64,000 nucleotides of DNA. Origin: Pithys albifrons albifrons (lineage: Eukaryota > Chordata > Aves > Passeriformes > Thamnophilidae). Below the pieces are notes generated by a model. That model was not told the DNA's origin. It did no database searches and was given only the letters and a program-made list of their open reading frames with translations. Position numbers and translations under genes: made by a program. Location: assembly GCF_047495875.1 (NCBI RefSeq), contig NC_092463.1, forward strand, positions 12,472,622 to 12,536,621, given 5' to 3'. This document shows, piece by piece, positions 23,901-35,900 of this stretch (position 1 is its first letter; each line of letters opens with the position of its first letter).

Positions 23901-26900
23901 AGGAGTCATGCTCTATGTTTGTGGGAGCCCTGTTGAAACCCTCTGCATCAATATTGGAGGTGTCATCTCTGAGGCAGGATGAAGTCCAATGAAGCATGTG
24001 ATGGAAAAGCCAGCATGAATCTATCAAGGGCAAATAGCGCTCGGCAACAAAGTAACCTGCTCAGTTGATGTGAGGCGGGCAGTGGACATTGACTACCCAC
24101 ATTTCTCCAAGGATTTCAATACAGTTTTCCACTGACAACTCCTAGAGAAATTGATGTGTTGTGATGTAGACAAGTGGATGAGTCCCTGGCTGACAGGCAG
24201 AATCCAGAAGGTGAGGCTAAATTTCAAATTTCTCCTTTCAAACCGGCAACCTGGCACAAGTAGGGTCCCTGTAGTAGGTTGACCCGGCAAAATACCAAGT
24301 ACTCACTACAGGGACACAGAGCCCCCAAATCCCCCACCTCCAAAGGAAAGGGAGATAAAAAACCTGAAAAACTGAAACTTAAAATAGCAAGGTTTGTATA
24401 TTTACACAGAGGAGAGAAAATTAAAAAGTAAAATGCAATATAACACATCAACAAGAAGGTGAGATATAACAAACAATTCCTCTACTTCAAGCTGGCCACC
24501 CAATAAGGCAGATTCCACTACTGCGAATCCACAGAGCTCCCAAGAGACATCTCCTGAGAGACACTCAGCAAGAGAGGAGAAAAACCAACAATAAAATGTT
24601 TACTTTCCTAAGATCAAACTGATGCAAAGCAGCGGCAAGGCGGCACCAGGGTCCAGTCTTCCTACAACAACACAGCACGTCCTTCCTACACAAGTGACCA
24701 TTAAGGAAGTGCGCTAAGCACCTCCCTACACTTGCTTTTATAGTTTATACCAGTTGGTATGAAATATCTCTTTGGCTGCTTAAGTCAGGTGATACTTGTC
24801 CCTTCATATCTACACAGCACTATCAGGGCCTAATCAAAATAAGGCCCAATCTAAGCCTAACTAAACTAAGGCCAAAACTACCACAGTCCCCTCAAGATTG
24901 ATATTGGGCTCAATGCTGTTTAATATCTTCATAAGTGAACTGCAAGTTGGGATCAAGTGATTAAAACATAGTTTTCCAATGATACCAAACCAAGACAGGA
25001 AGTGGACACTTCAGAAGGGAGAGCCACCCTGCAGGAAGACCTGGATAGGCTGGAAGAGTGGGCTAATAAGAGCCTTATGAAATGCAACAAGGACACGTGT
25101 AAGATCTTGCACATGGGAAAATATAATACAGGAGTGCAGCACATGGGAAAGTATAATATAGACTGTGATCTACCTGGCTGGGGAACAGCTCCATGGAAAG
25201 GGACCTGGGGGTCCTCATGGACAACAAGCTCAACATGAGTGAACAGTGTGCCATGGCAGCAAAGGAAGCCAACTGGATGCTCTGTGGCATCAACAAGGGC
25301 ACCTCTAGCAGAAATGAGGAATCTTTGTCCCACTCTAGTTAGCTCTTGTCAAGTCACACCTGGAACACTGTGTTCAGTTTTATCCCTGCTATACAAAAGA
25401 CGTGAACAGGCTGGAGAGGAACCACAGAAGGGTAAAATAAGGGTGATCAATGGACTGGGAAGCTGCTATATGAGGAAAGACAGAGAGAACCCTGCTTGTT
25501 CAGCCTTGAGAAAAAAAAGGCTTAGGAAAGACCTTATAAACATATTCCAGTATTTAAAGAGTGGCTACAAAGATGAGGGAAACTCTATTTTTACAAAAGA
25601 GTTAGATGGAAAAGAGGGGTAATAGGTACAAGTTACTTCTGGGGTGATTTCAAGTGTATACAAGAAGTGGGTGAGATCCATGCAAAAATGGACACTCATC
25701 CACCGGATTCTGAATATTTTAACAATCTGTAAGATGGATCTTAAAATTAAGACGTATTATGAACTGTTCTAAGGAATACATGAACAATTTGAATTTCCTT
25801 ATTTTCCATCTTTCTTCATGAAATCCTGTATCTATGTTGTCCAATTTAAATTTTGCAAATCAATACTTTTGCTTTCTTTTTTCACTGATTCGCCTCCAGT
25901 GAAGAGAAACTTCAAGGCAAGTAGCCAGATCAAAGCACACCATCTCTCTGAATATGGTGATCCCAGAAACTAGGACACGGGAAGACTCCTAGTTATTAAT
26001 ATCTAAATCTGTCTCTCCAAGATAGCTAAAACACAGCAGCCTGCACTTCAAATGAGGTGTTCAGGGGTTAATCCTTCTTCTAATGTCACTAGAAAAACCA
26101 AAAGAGTAGAAAAAGTACTTGAAGCATTATACTGAAATGACTCCCAACTTTATGAAGCATTTTAGTGCCTACCTTACACTTCTAACATAGGCAGGGACTA
26201 CTGATTTCAGGGCCCAGACCTTCAGCAGATACTGTGAGCACATACATTTAAAAAAAAAAATCCTACCAAACAAACAATTTCCAGATGTCACAGTGAAATA
26301 TCCTGGATTATATCTCTGTTTTATACTTTCATCAATAAATGAAAAATCATTTCAAGTATCAAACAAAGCACGAGAACTTCTTGATTTCTTGCCTCAAGCT
26401 CAAAAATCTGTGCCTATTGGGAAATGTTCAGAACTAGCTCATTCTGCTTTAGGGTAGCAATTTACTGGCTGATCTCCTGAGGTCCCTTCCAGCTCTGCTT
26501 CCTGATATCTCAGCATGTAGAAAGGTGGCAGCAGCAGCAGCTGCACCCACTGCTTTGCACGGGCTTTGTGAAATGCACAGTTTAGAAACACAATGTTTGC
26601 ATTCAGTGAAGAACCTCAGCCACTGCAAGCACCCCACACACTCCGTAATAGCAGCAACATGATGCAAACCTGCAAGCTCAAAAAACTGGCACACTTCTCA
26701 GCAATCTGCCTGCATTTTTAACATAGGGAATATGCAAATGTGTTACTTGCTCTCATCAGATTTCTCAGCCTCAAAATCTGCATAATATACAAAGCATTCA
26801 AACTTTGTAAAGCCAAAAGGGATATTTCCATATTTGCAGCCTTCACTTTCCTCTGTGAAGAAATCACCATGCATAGACATTTCTTCACAGAGTTATAAAA

Positions 26901-29900
26901 GAAAGTCCATAGTTCATTAGTAAAGTAGAAAATTAAGCAATTTTGTGCGAGAAAAAATGAAAAAAAAAATCAAAACCATAACAGACTAAAAAAACCCCAC
27001 AAAATATAATAGTTGCCTGTGATGAGGAATAGAATGTCATACAGAAACCTGACAGCTGTAGGAACTGCAGGAGACGAACAAAGTTAAATTGAGAGGAGTA
27101 GACACAAAAGGCTCTACCACCCTGACAGACTTGGGAGGCAGCTACTGAGCAGCAGCAGAGACCTTCACAGTGACAATTCCCAGCCGGAGAGTCAGGAAGA
27201 CCAGAGTGCAGAGTAGCACAAATGTGTAGAAACATGGACAGAGAAACAGAAACAAAGGCCAGTTAGTGCTGGGAAATGTAAAACAAAAATGCAGAGCAAT
27301 AAATGACAACCAAGTTCCAAATGGTAACTCATGGAAGCGATTCTTTAACATTTTCTTATTTTAAAAAAGAAAATCACAGATATATTGTATGGGTCTCCAT
27401 CATCTAAAAAAAGCCCCAAACTTGTGAAATGTGGGTACATATCCATACATACACTGCCCAGCATTGTTAAGGGTTTAGGTTTTAAACTTATTTTTAATAG
27501 TTTTTGAAGCCACAGAAATCTCTCAGTAAGGAAAAAGAAAATATTGTGAAGTTGATAATGTGCTCATGACTTTAATTTTGCTTAAAACCTTTGGCTCTGA
27601 CAGAAACTGCCACTATCAATTTAAACATTTTCACTAGTAATCATTAAATTATATTTGTTTGTCTGTTATTTAATAGAATATCTAACAAAATTACCTTTGT
27701 ATCTTAGCTTTGAAACAGGAAACTGTCTTTATAAAAATTAGTACAAAAGGTCTTTTTTTTTCTGTATATTTGATACATACCTCAGAAAAACTATGCTGTT
27801 CAATCTTCAAACCACACAGTAAGAACTGATTCAGAGAACAGTAAATTAACACTTTGAATAGCAGTTGGGAATAAGATATACATAGTATTTAAATTGCCCC
27901 ATAAAGACATCTCTCAAAAATAACTAATTGCACCACCCCTGCTCAGAAAAGTATTCATAATTAGATCTGCTTTATTCTACCTTAGACAATTAATTCATGA
28001 CATAGCTGAGGAAGTTATTTGGGGAAAGCACCAGTCTGCCTACCCCGCTGGCTAAAGTTTGTTAATAACAGCTTCTCCTCTTTTTCTATTTGCAGATTTA
28101 TCACCCATAAGCACTGGAAAACCACAGTCCACTTCTCCAATCTAAGCATCTTCTGGACATAAAAGAATTCATTTCAAAGGAAGGCCTAATAGTTTCTGGT
28201 GTCAACACAAACCAACACAATAACAAAGCTTCTTCACTAAGGCAAGACTTCATGGCTGCAGGCATTCCACAAGAGAGGTAATTTAAGCAAATTAAATCAG
28301 TTTCAAGCAGATTTTTATGGTTCTGGTGATTTGAAGAACATGCTGTGATGCTGAATTCAAGGTATATATTTTAAGGTGGGTCTTCCATAATACTTCTATG
28401 CAATAAAGCACATGCAATGCCTTTTGTTTACCAAGAAATCTCAAAGTCTCCACATAAGCAATTCAGAAGCTGCTCTGTACTGGTCACCTATAACCTCTAC
28501 AGCACTTTTCAAAAAGCCCCTCAAGTTTTACACCAGTGATTAGAAAGAAATGTGCTTTTATAGTCATTGCCTTGGGCATCAGGAGGTGAGGTCTCAAAAC
28601 AAATCTAATAGAACTACAGGCAATCTGGCTGGTCATCAAAAAAATCCTTAATCATTCAGTGCCATGGCCTCCAATCCGTAAACTGGGTTTATTTTTTCTT
28701 CCACTTCTTGTCCTACCTTTTTAGATTGCATATTTTGGCTTGGAACTGCCTCTTCCTACTGGCACATTGGGTAATTAATGCAGTGGGCAACTCAAGTTTC
28801 CTCTGTGAAACAGTACTACTCCATTACTGGTAATAAAAAGGACATTTTAACTTAAAAGAAAGGTTATTTTTGCACAAAATAGAAGTCTTTTTATCTATTG
28901 TCATGTAAGTTATTTGTGTCAATCTATCTAGAAAGCAAGGTGTTGAGGCAGAAGGCTACTATTTGCCTTTTTTAGCTACATGTTCATGACAAAACTGCAA
29001 GCACATGACAAATCCAATTTACATCTCTGATCCTCATCTGAAAATGATAATGGCAATTTTAGCCAAAACATGATAGCATCATAGATAAGATAAAGCATAC
29101 TACAGTCTTATGCTCTCTTGAAATCTTTTAGCATAGGACTGCTGTATTTCTCTTTATGCAGTTGAAAAAAAACCCCTTTTTTCTGTTTGTATCTGCTCTG
29201 TTTTCAGAGACACAGCTCAAGATTATCAAAGGGTCTTGAGAATAATTAAAAGCAAAGGGAGTCTGATTAAGATGAAGTGCTAGACCTTAATCTTGTATTG
29301 ATCTCTGACTTTAGGTATGAACAGTGAACACTGTTTTGTTTTTTAAAGTCAATCTCAGATTGCTTGAGAAGGTACAGGAATCTTGCGATAGAAAGTGTCA
29401 ACCAAAGGAAAAAAAATAACTTGCCGTCAGATTTTTTTATTTAAAATTATCTCCCTATCTCAAATAGGAGAATAAGTGAAATCTGCATATAGGAAAGATA
29501 CAGAATGGCTTTTCTCTGAGGAAATCACAGACCCTTTACTGCAAAATTCAAGAATTTTTAGTACGGAAATGATATGACTGAGGGGAATTTGAAAAAATTG
29601 GAAACAAATTCTGAACAGGATGGAGAAGGTGAATGGTTTCTTCCACTGTAAGACTTCAGACTGCAAAAAAATGCAGAAGGCAGCTTCAAAACACACAGAA
29701 TGAGATGCTTCTTCAAGCACTACATATTTAAGCCAAATTACTTGCTACAGGAAGTTGCAGATGTAAAAAGATCAAGAACCAATTCTGCAGCATGAAAACC
29801 CATAGGGATCCATGAAAGACAAAGCAGCAGGAAGTCCCCACACTGTAAGTTAGAGGTGCCTGGATAACTATTGCTGGGAATTGTGATAAAGAAGTTTGCT

Positions 29901-32900
29901 GTGCTTTTCTAGTCTTGCTTTTCAGGAGCATATTGGTCATTGCTGAGGGTGTAAATTGTGTCTAGAAATGGGCTGAAACCAGAATGGCCATTCCCTGACA
30001 GCTTCTCTCTTTAATACTCCTGCTCCAAAAGGAGGAATGTTTTGTTCCTGGCTCATTTCAGTCTCTCCAGGAGCAGTTCCTCCAGGAGCACTTGCACACA
30101 CGGACAGGTCTATGATTCTCACCTGCAATACCACCACATGAGGCTTCCAAATAAACACAACAGGATTGCTCACTTACCTGGTACAGACACACCTACATCC
30201 CTTCACACTCAGAAAGGATCCCTCAACTGACATGAAAAAAGAAATGCCATTACGCAAGTAAAAATATACCCCCACCACATTTCTTTGAATTTTCCTTCAT
30301 GAATTCAGAAAGGATTTCTCTGATAAGAACAACTTTAGTTTTCTAAAGCACTGAATAAATCACCTTATTTTAATTACCCTGTTCTTCCTAATACCACCAG
30401 TACATGGCAAAGTATTGGCTGTTTCTATAGAAACCAGAAGTGCAAGTAGCTCCACCAATTTCTACAGCTTTTTTCATATTTATATGCTAACCAGAGACAA
30501 ATTCATTAGAGTCTCCTAAATACAACATAAAATGACTGCATCTCATCTGAAAGAAATTGCAATAGAATGTTTCCAAGGAAACAAATGCAATGCATTTGCA
30601 CTCTATTAATTTTTTAACTGTGCTTTAATGGCTTAGGCTTATTTCTTTATAAACTCAAGTATTGAGAAATAGTTCAACAAAATAAAAACCATCTCTTTCC
30701 TTTCTTTTTCTTTTTATGCATAAAGCTGTAGATGATAGTTACAATTTTGTAGCTAAACAATGATCACAGTAATAAACCAAGATGGGGGGAGTGGGGAGAA
30801 ACTGTTGTTACCCTGCCTTGACCTCTGTTAATAATAAAAACTCTGCAGTTCATTTCAAGATGAAATTCTAAAATCTTGAAAGAACGGCTCCCACCATTTT
30901 TTCTAGTTAATTTTTTTCTATATAAGACCTCAATTTCAAAAATGAGAAATTCTGTGTAAATCTTCTTCGTTTTCCTCACATTTACCTTGACTTTATATTC
31001 ATCTTTTTTCAGACTCTCCTTATTCCTGACAAAATTTTCTTATTAATCCCAAAAGGCTGAACCTTTCTACTCCTTTGTATTCTTCTCATTTTTAATAAGT
31101 CATTGCTATTTTTCCTGCATAACAGTCTATTCCTTTTTTTATTGATTTTGCTAGCACAAAACTTTCTGTAACAAACATTTTCCAAAACTAAAATAATAAC
31201 TGTTGTCTCCATTTAAAGCCATGCCTGAAGCACTTCATTAAATTCCTTCCAGTCCATTTCTTTTCTTGAGACCTCCCCTTTAGCCAGTTTTCTCATCATA
31301 GAGTACCTACATTAGTTGCAGCTTCTTTAGTTGCTCGATCAAAGTCCAACAGCATAAAGTGACATCAAGTAAGCATCACACAATCAACCTTCACTTAACT
31401 ACTATAATTCTTTCAAATGTCATTTATCTGTATATCGGTAAATAATCTTTTCTTCAAAGTCTTTTCCTTCTCTGGCTGTCAGATCATATTACAGGTCTCC
31501 ACTACCTGATGCCCTTCCTCTTTTTCCTTCCTTGTTTAACATAAGCAGTGGATTTGCATTTATGGAGGTCTAAGAGCTTCAAAGATTCCTTAAGGATCAG
31601 AGCCACAGTCCTGTCACCTTCCACTTATTCCATCTCGAGATTACTGTGTGGTGCTTCACCAGGACTTGCTGTTCTGACAGCTACAGCAGATGGCTCTAGC
31701 CAAAGCTCCAACAGAACTTAGTGGTTTGTGACACAGAACACATGAACATCAACAGACAAGAGATCAAAAACAGAGTACATTCAACAGTTGAGTAAATTAT
31801 TCCTCTATTTTTAAGAGTCCAAAAAAGATGTTGATGATGTTAGTGATCTCCCTACTTTTAAAGTCCCCTGCATTTCTGTATGCACATGATAAAAAACCAG
31901 TTCCTGAATGCTTATAAAATGTTAACTTTCATCAAAGAAAAATGTAAGTAAAAGGTAAAATATGAAAAACTCAAAAAGTAATTGTATGGATACATTTAGA
32001 AAATTTAAATGAGAACATTCAGATGCAAGCCTTGAGTGCCACATGTCCTTTCAGCAGAACTAACAGCATCCCTGCTCTACGCTATACAGGCCTTGCTGGC
32101 AAATGTAAATAAATTGTTTCAATTCAGTTTGACAATTCACTCATGATATAAGGAACTTTAGCTCCTTTAAAAGTATTATCAGTAAAAGACAGCTACAGTT
32201 CTAGTCTTGCTCTGATAGTACATCTCTGTAAGCTTAGAAGCCTAAATCAAAAAGCAAAAAAATTATCTGTAGTCATATTTTCTTCAGTGAACACAATAAG
32301 GTCCTCACTGCTGAGTTAAAGGATACAAGTCTCAACCCTTTATTCTCTTTAGTATTTCAAGGAATATTAAAATTTCAGGTAGAATAAGTGGTTTGAGTAT
32401 ACATATTGTATAGTGCCTGAAAAGCTAACGTAGATCAGCCAAAATGAAGGGTGACTGTGCTGGCTTGCGCTTAACATCCTATGAAATCCTTCCACAGCTT
32501 AGAGAAATTAAATACTTCTAAAACACATAACTACTTTAAGGTCTCAGGGTTATTGTACATTTCTTTTTACAGGGCATTTTGCAGGGTTTATCTTGGTTCA
32601 GCTCCGAGGTCCAAAGATCCCATGGGGGCTGTTCAGTATGATGTTCTCTCCTTGGTCGACACTGCAGGTTTTTGTTTTGTTTGTTTTTTTTTAAACATAG
32701 CAGCTTGCTTTTAAGTGTTCTGGTCTTTTCATAAAATCTCTATAAACATTCTCCAAATGTTTCATAAATTCATAAATTCAATATGTTATGCAGCAATATC
32801 TCCAGGATAATCTCTTCACCACAGAGACAAAACTGGGTTTAACACAAACAGAAATACCACTATAATAAATCTCTACAGTCTATTCATCTGCTTCTGTTAT

Positions 32901-35900
32901 TCTTTTTTTCAGCCTTTGACTACTTGCCTCTGTAATTGTGAGATGCCTGTATACTTTACATTTCACTGAGCAGTTAACAAGCTGTTCTATCCATTTATTT
33001 CTCTGAAGTATATTGCTTAGCTTTATCTTAAAGATTTAAACTCCCTTATTGTTCTTTCATTCTCTGTCTTCCTTAATACCCAATGCTACATTTGGAACCA
33101 TTTTGCCTATTGCTCAACAGAACAGGGATAGCTATAAGTATCTTTCAATATTCTTCCTTTATCTTTTATATCTGTCTCTCTGATTAATAGCCTAATGTAC
33201 ATTTCTCTCACGGTTTAAACCCAGCCAGCAACTAAGTACCACACAGCCACTCGCTCACTCCCCTTGTATCATGGAACTGTCAAACTGAATTGAAAAGAGT
33301 AATTAACACAAGTCACCAAGGTTTACATTGTGTAAAGCAGGGATGCTATTAGCTGGTCTAAAATTTCTCAGTGTTTTAGTAGCTGAAAGGCTGCCTCAAA
33401 CCTCCCTTGATACATTTTCCCTGGGACTCGTAAATCCAATTTTTGTACCATATTCAAGTCAAGAATAAATATTAGTAATTTATACTCATAAATATTTGGC
33501 CCTGGTCAGAAGTACTAATTTTGAAAAATACCACTATCAGCTAATCTATGTCATTTTCCATCAGCAAAAAGCACCAATGTGGCACACAGGCATAAAGCAG
33601 TTCATTTAAACTGCTGTATGTATGTGTAATTGGACAATATATTCACTATTTCTCATTCTAGCTCTGAGATGCTTAATGTTCCACTCTGCATTTTCATGAA
33701 AATTCCACTTATTTCCTCATATACAATTATTATTTTGCCTCACAGTTAATTTTAAGACATGCAAGAAGATAGCCTGTTAAAACGCAGGAGTACATCCTAA
33801 AGAATGACCTCTGAAACTGAATTACCAGCGAAAGCTGAAATTGAGTTTTCAATCTGCAATGAGTAACAAGATTCAGACTCCTGATTTAGGGTGCTCACTC
33901 TATTGACAAAATATGCTGGAAAGCCTGAAAAGGCTATCAGGAGTATGATGATAGGAACAAAAAGAATCATTAGTTCACCCACACATCATTCCAAGCTGAA
34001 TGACAGGTTAACACATTTGAAAGAACAGGCAAAACAGGAAAGTCTTGTAATGAATTAGAATGAAAGCACTTGAAAGATATAAAGGTTGTTTGCAGCAAAA
34101 TTGAAACAAAGTAGCAGGAGGACTCAGACATCTATGTCAGTTAAGAGCAAATGGCACTTGTTCACACAGGATAAATTTCAAAATATTGGCCAGGACACTA
34201 TCCAGTCTTAACTATGGCTATAACAGTGTAAGATGGAAAAGATATGTGAATAAAGATAATAAGCTGAAAGCAGAAATACATGAATAATCCACTGAAATCT
34301 CCCAAATCAGGGAGAAGCAGACATGATATACTGGTGATGCTGATAATTCAAGCCTAGATGACATATGATTCTATGGCTGAGAGTTGAAATGTAACTACAT
34401 TACTTTGCAGTGATGCACAGGTGCAAGAAGAAGCCAAAATCAGATCAGACTTTGATATTTTATCCCCTTTCTCCACTTTCTTCCACATCCACTCAGTATA
34501 CACACACAGTTCTTCAAATTTTAAAACCAATACAAATGTAGATGTCTAGTATTCTCTACCTATCACTGAGCTACAGCTACTTTAGATGGGAGGATAAAAA
34601 ATAATAAAAGGATAACTGAAGCTCTCACCCCCTTTTGGAAATGTTTCAGACTCAGATAGGGAACCACACTGCTACTTTAGAGAATCACAGCACATACAAA
34701 ATTATGGTTTTCAAAAGAGCAAACATATAAAAAAATCTAAAAAAAAGGATCAATGTCTGTTACCAGGCCTTCCAGTTTCTAAGGTGATTAGACATGGCTG
34801 GTTATTAAAATTAATATTCCTCTTGCACTATTTAATTGGCTAGTGTTCCAACTGGTGAATTTCTACATGAAGATACTTGTTTCCTAATGAACGAAGTAGG
34901 TTACAATTTAAAAAACTTCCAGAGAGAGCCCAGTACAGGATCTACACAGAAGAAACAGGCTGGGGTTTTTGTTTTACCTGGTATAAAATTTTCCTATTTT
35001 ACCTGTCAGACTAGATATTCATTCACTTATTTACTCTCTCAGATAGTAAATTATTTGGTTGTAATAACAGTGGGATATTTCCCTTGTCTTTTCATTAGCA
35101 TCAGCTCATGGAAATACATTTACACAACATTTCTAAGCACTGGAGTGTTCTACAGGTAAAAACACTGTGTGCAATTCCCAGGGATCAACAGCTCTTCAAG
35201 GAGAGCTGAAGTTTCAGCATTGCAAAGATGAGCGTATGGTCAGTCATTGAGATAGAAATGCATTATCTGCTAGTCTCATTTTTGCTGTCTATACCATTCT
35301 GGCCACAGAACACACTTCCTTTTGAGAAATCACATTGTAAGATGGGATCAAAGGATGGCACAGCTTGCCATGTTGTGGCATACTGCACATATCAGCAATA
35401 CTCTCACTCAAAGAGAAAAAATTCATAATGTAACAGTGACAAGTATCATCTACTTTCGCAACAGTATTAAAAGTGGAAAGGGAATGGCCCACAAAGACAA
35501 ATACACCACTGTAACCATCTGAAAAAGGCACCACATCCAGGCCCACAGCAAAGGGTTAAAAAACCTACTGTTGGGCAGCAAAGCACAAAGATACAATAAA
35601 ATACTGTTTGAATAACATATAGATAATATACTGCCTAATTAAGAGAAAACATGAGGGATGTTTTAGACTTAATGCATAATCAAATTAGTAAAATGTTAAG
35701 TATTCATGTTTTCCTCCTACATAGATGTAAATGATTTTTACTCTCTGTCCTCTGGAAATGAATCACTGATGTTTTCACCCAAAGTATTCACTCCTGGCTT
35801 TGCATACAGACAAACACACAGCTTATGTCACCTCCTGCAAACGACACAAAGGTGATCCCAAGCATAACTATTGTTTCTTAAATCCCTGAAGTGGTGACAT

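Larger units (their letters stand above)
23680..25690 (+). mobile_element. Old CR1 LINE, internally deleted and split by a solo LTR
   Basis: The left part (to 24264) contains a degraded endonuclease start ([24 protein letters not shown], nearly collinear with the younger CR1 at 57.05 kb), then [14 protein letters not shown]. It passes directly to a decayed reverse transcriptase block ([13 protein letters not shown], matching motif A). Hence roughly a kilobase of endonuclease and early reverse transcriptase is missing near 23985. After the LTR, the right part resumes exactly at motif B ([10 protein letters not shown]). It continues through a degraded C-terminal region to a 3' end close to 25690. 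Several stops and frameshifts are present. It lies antisense to WDR25. Confidence 0.85.
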
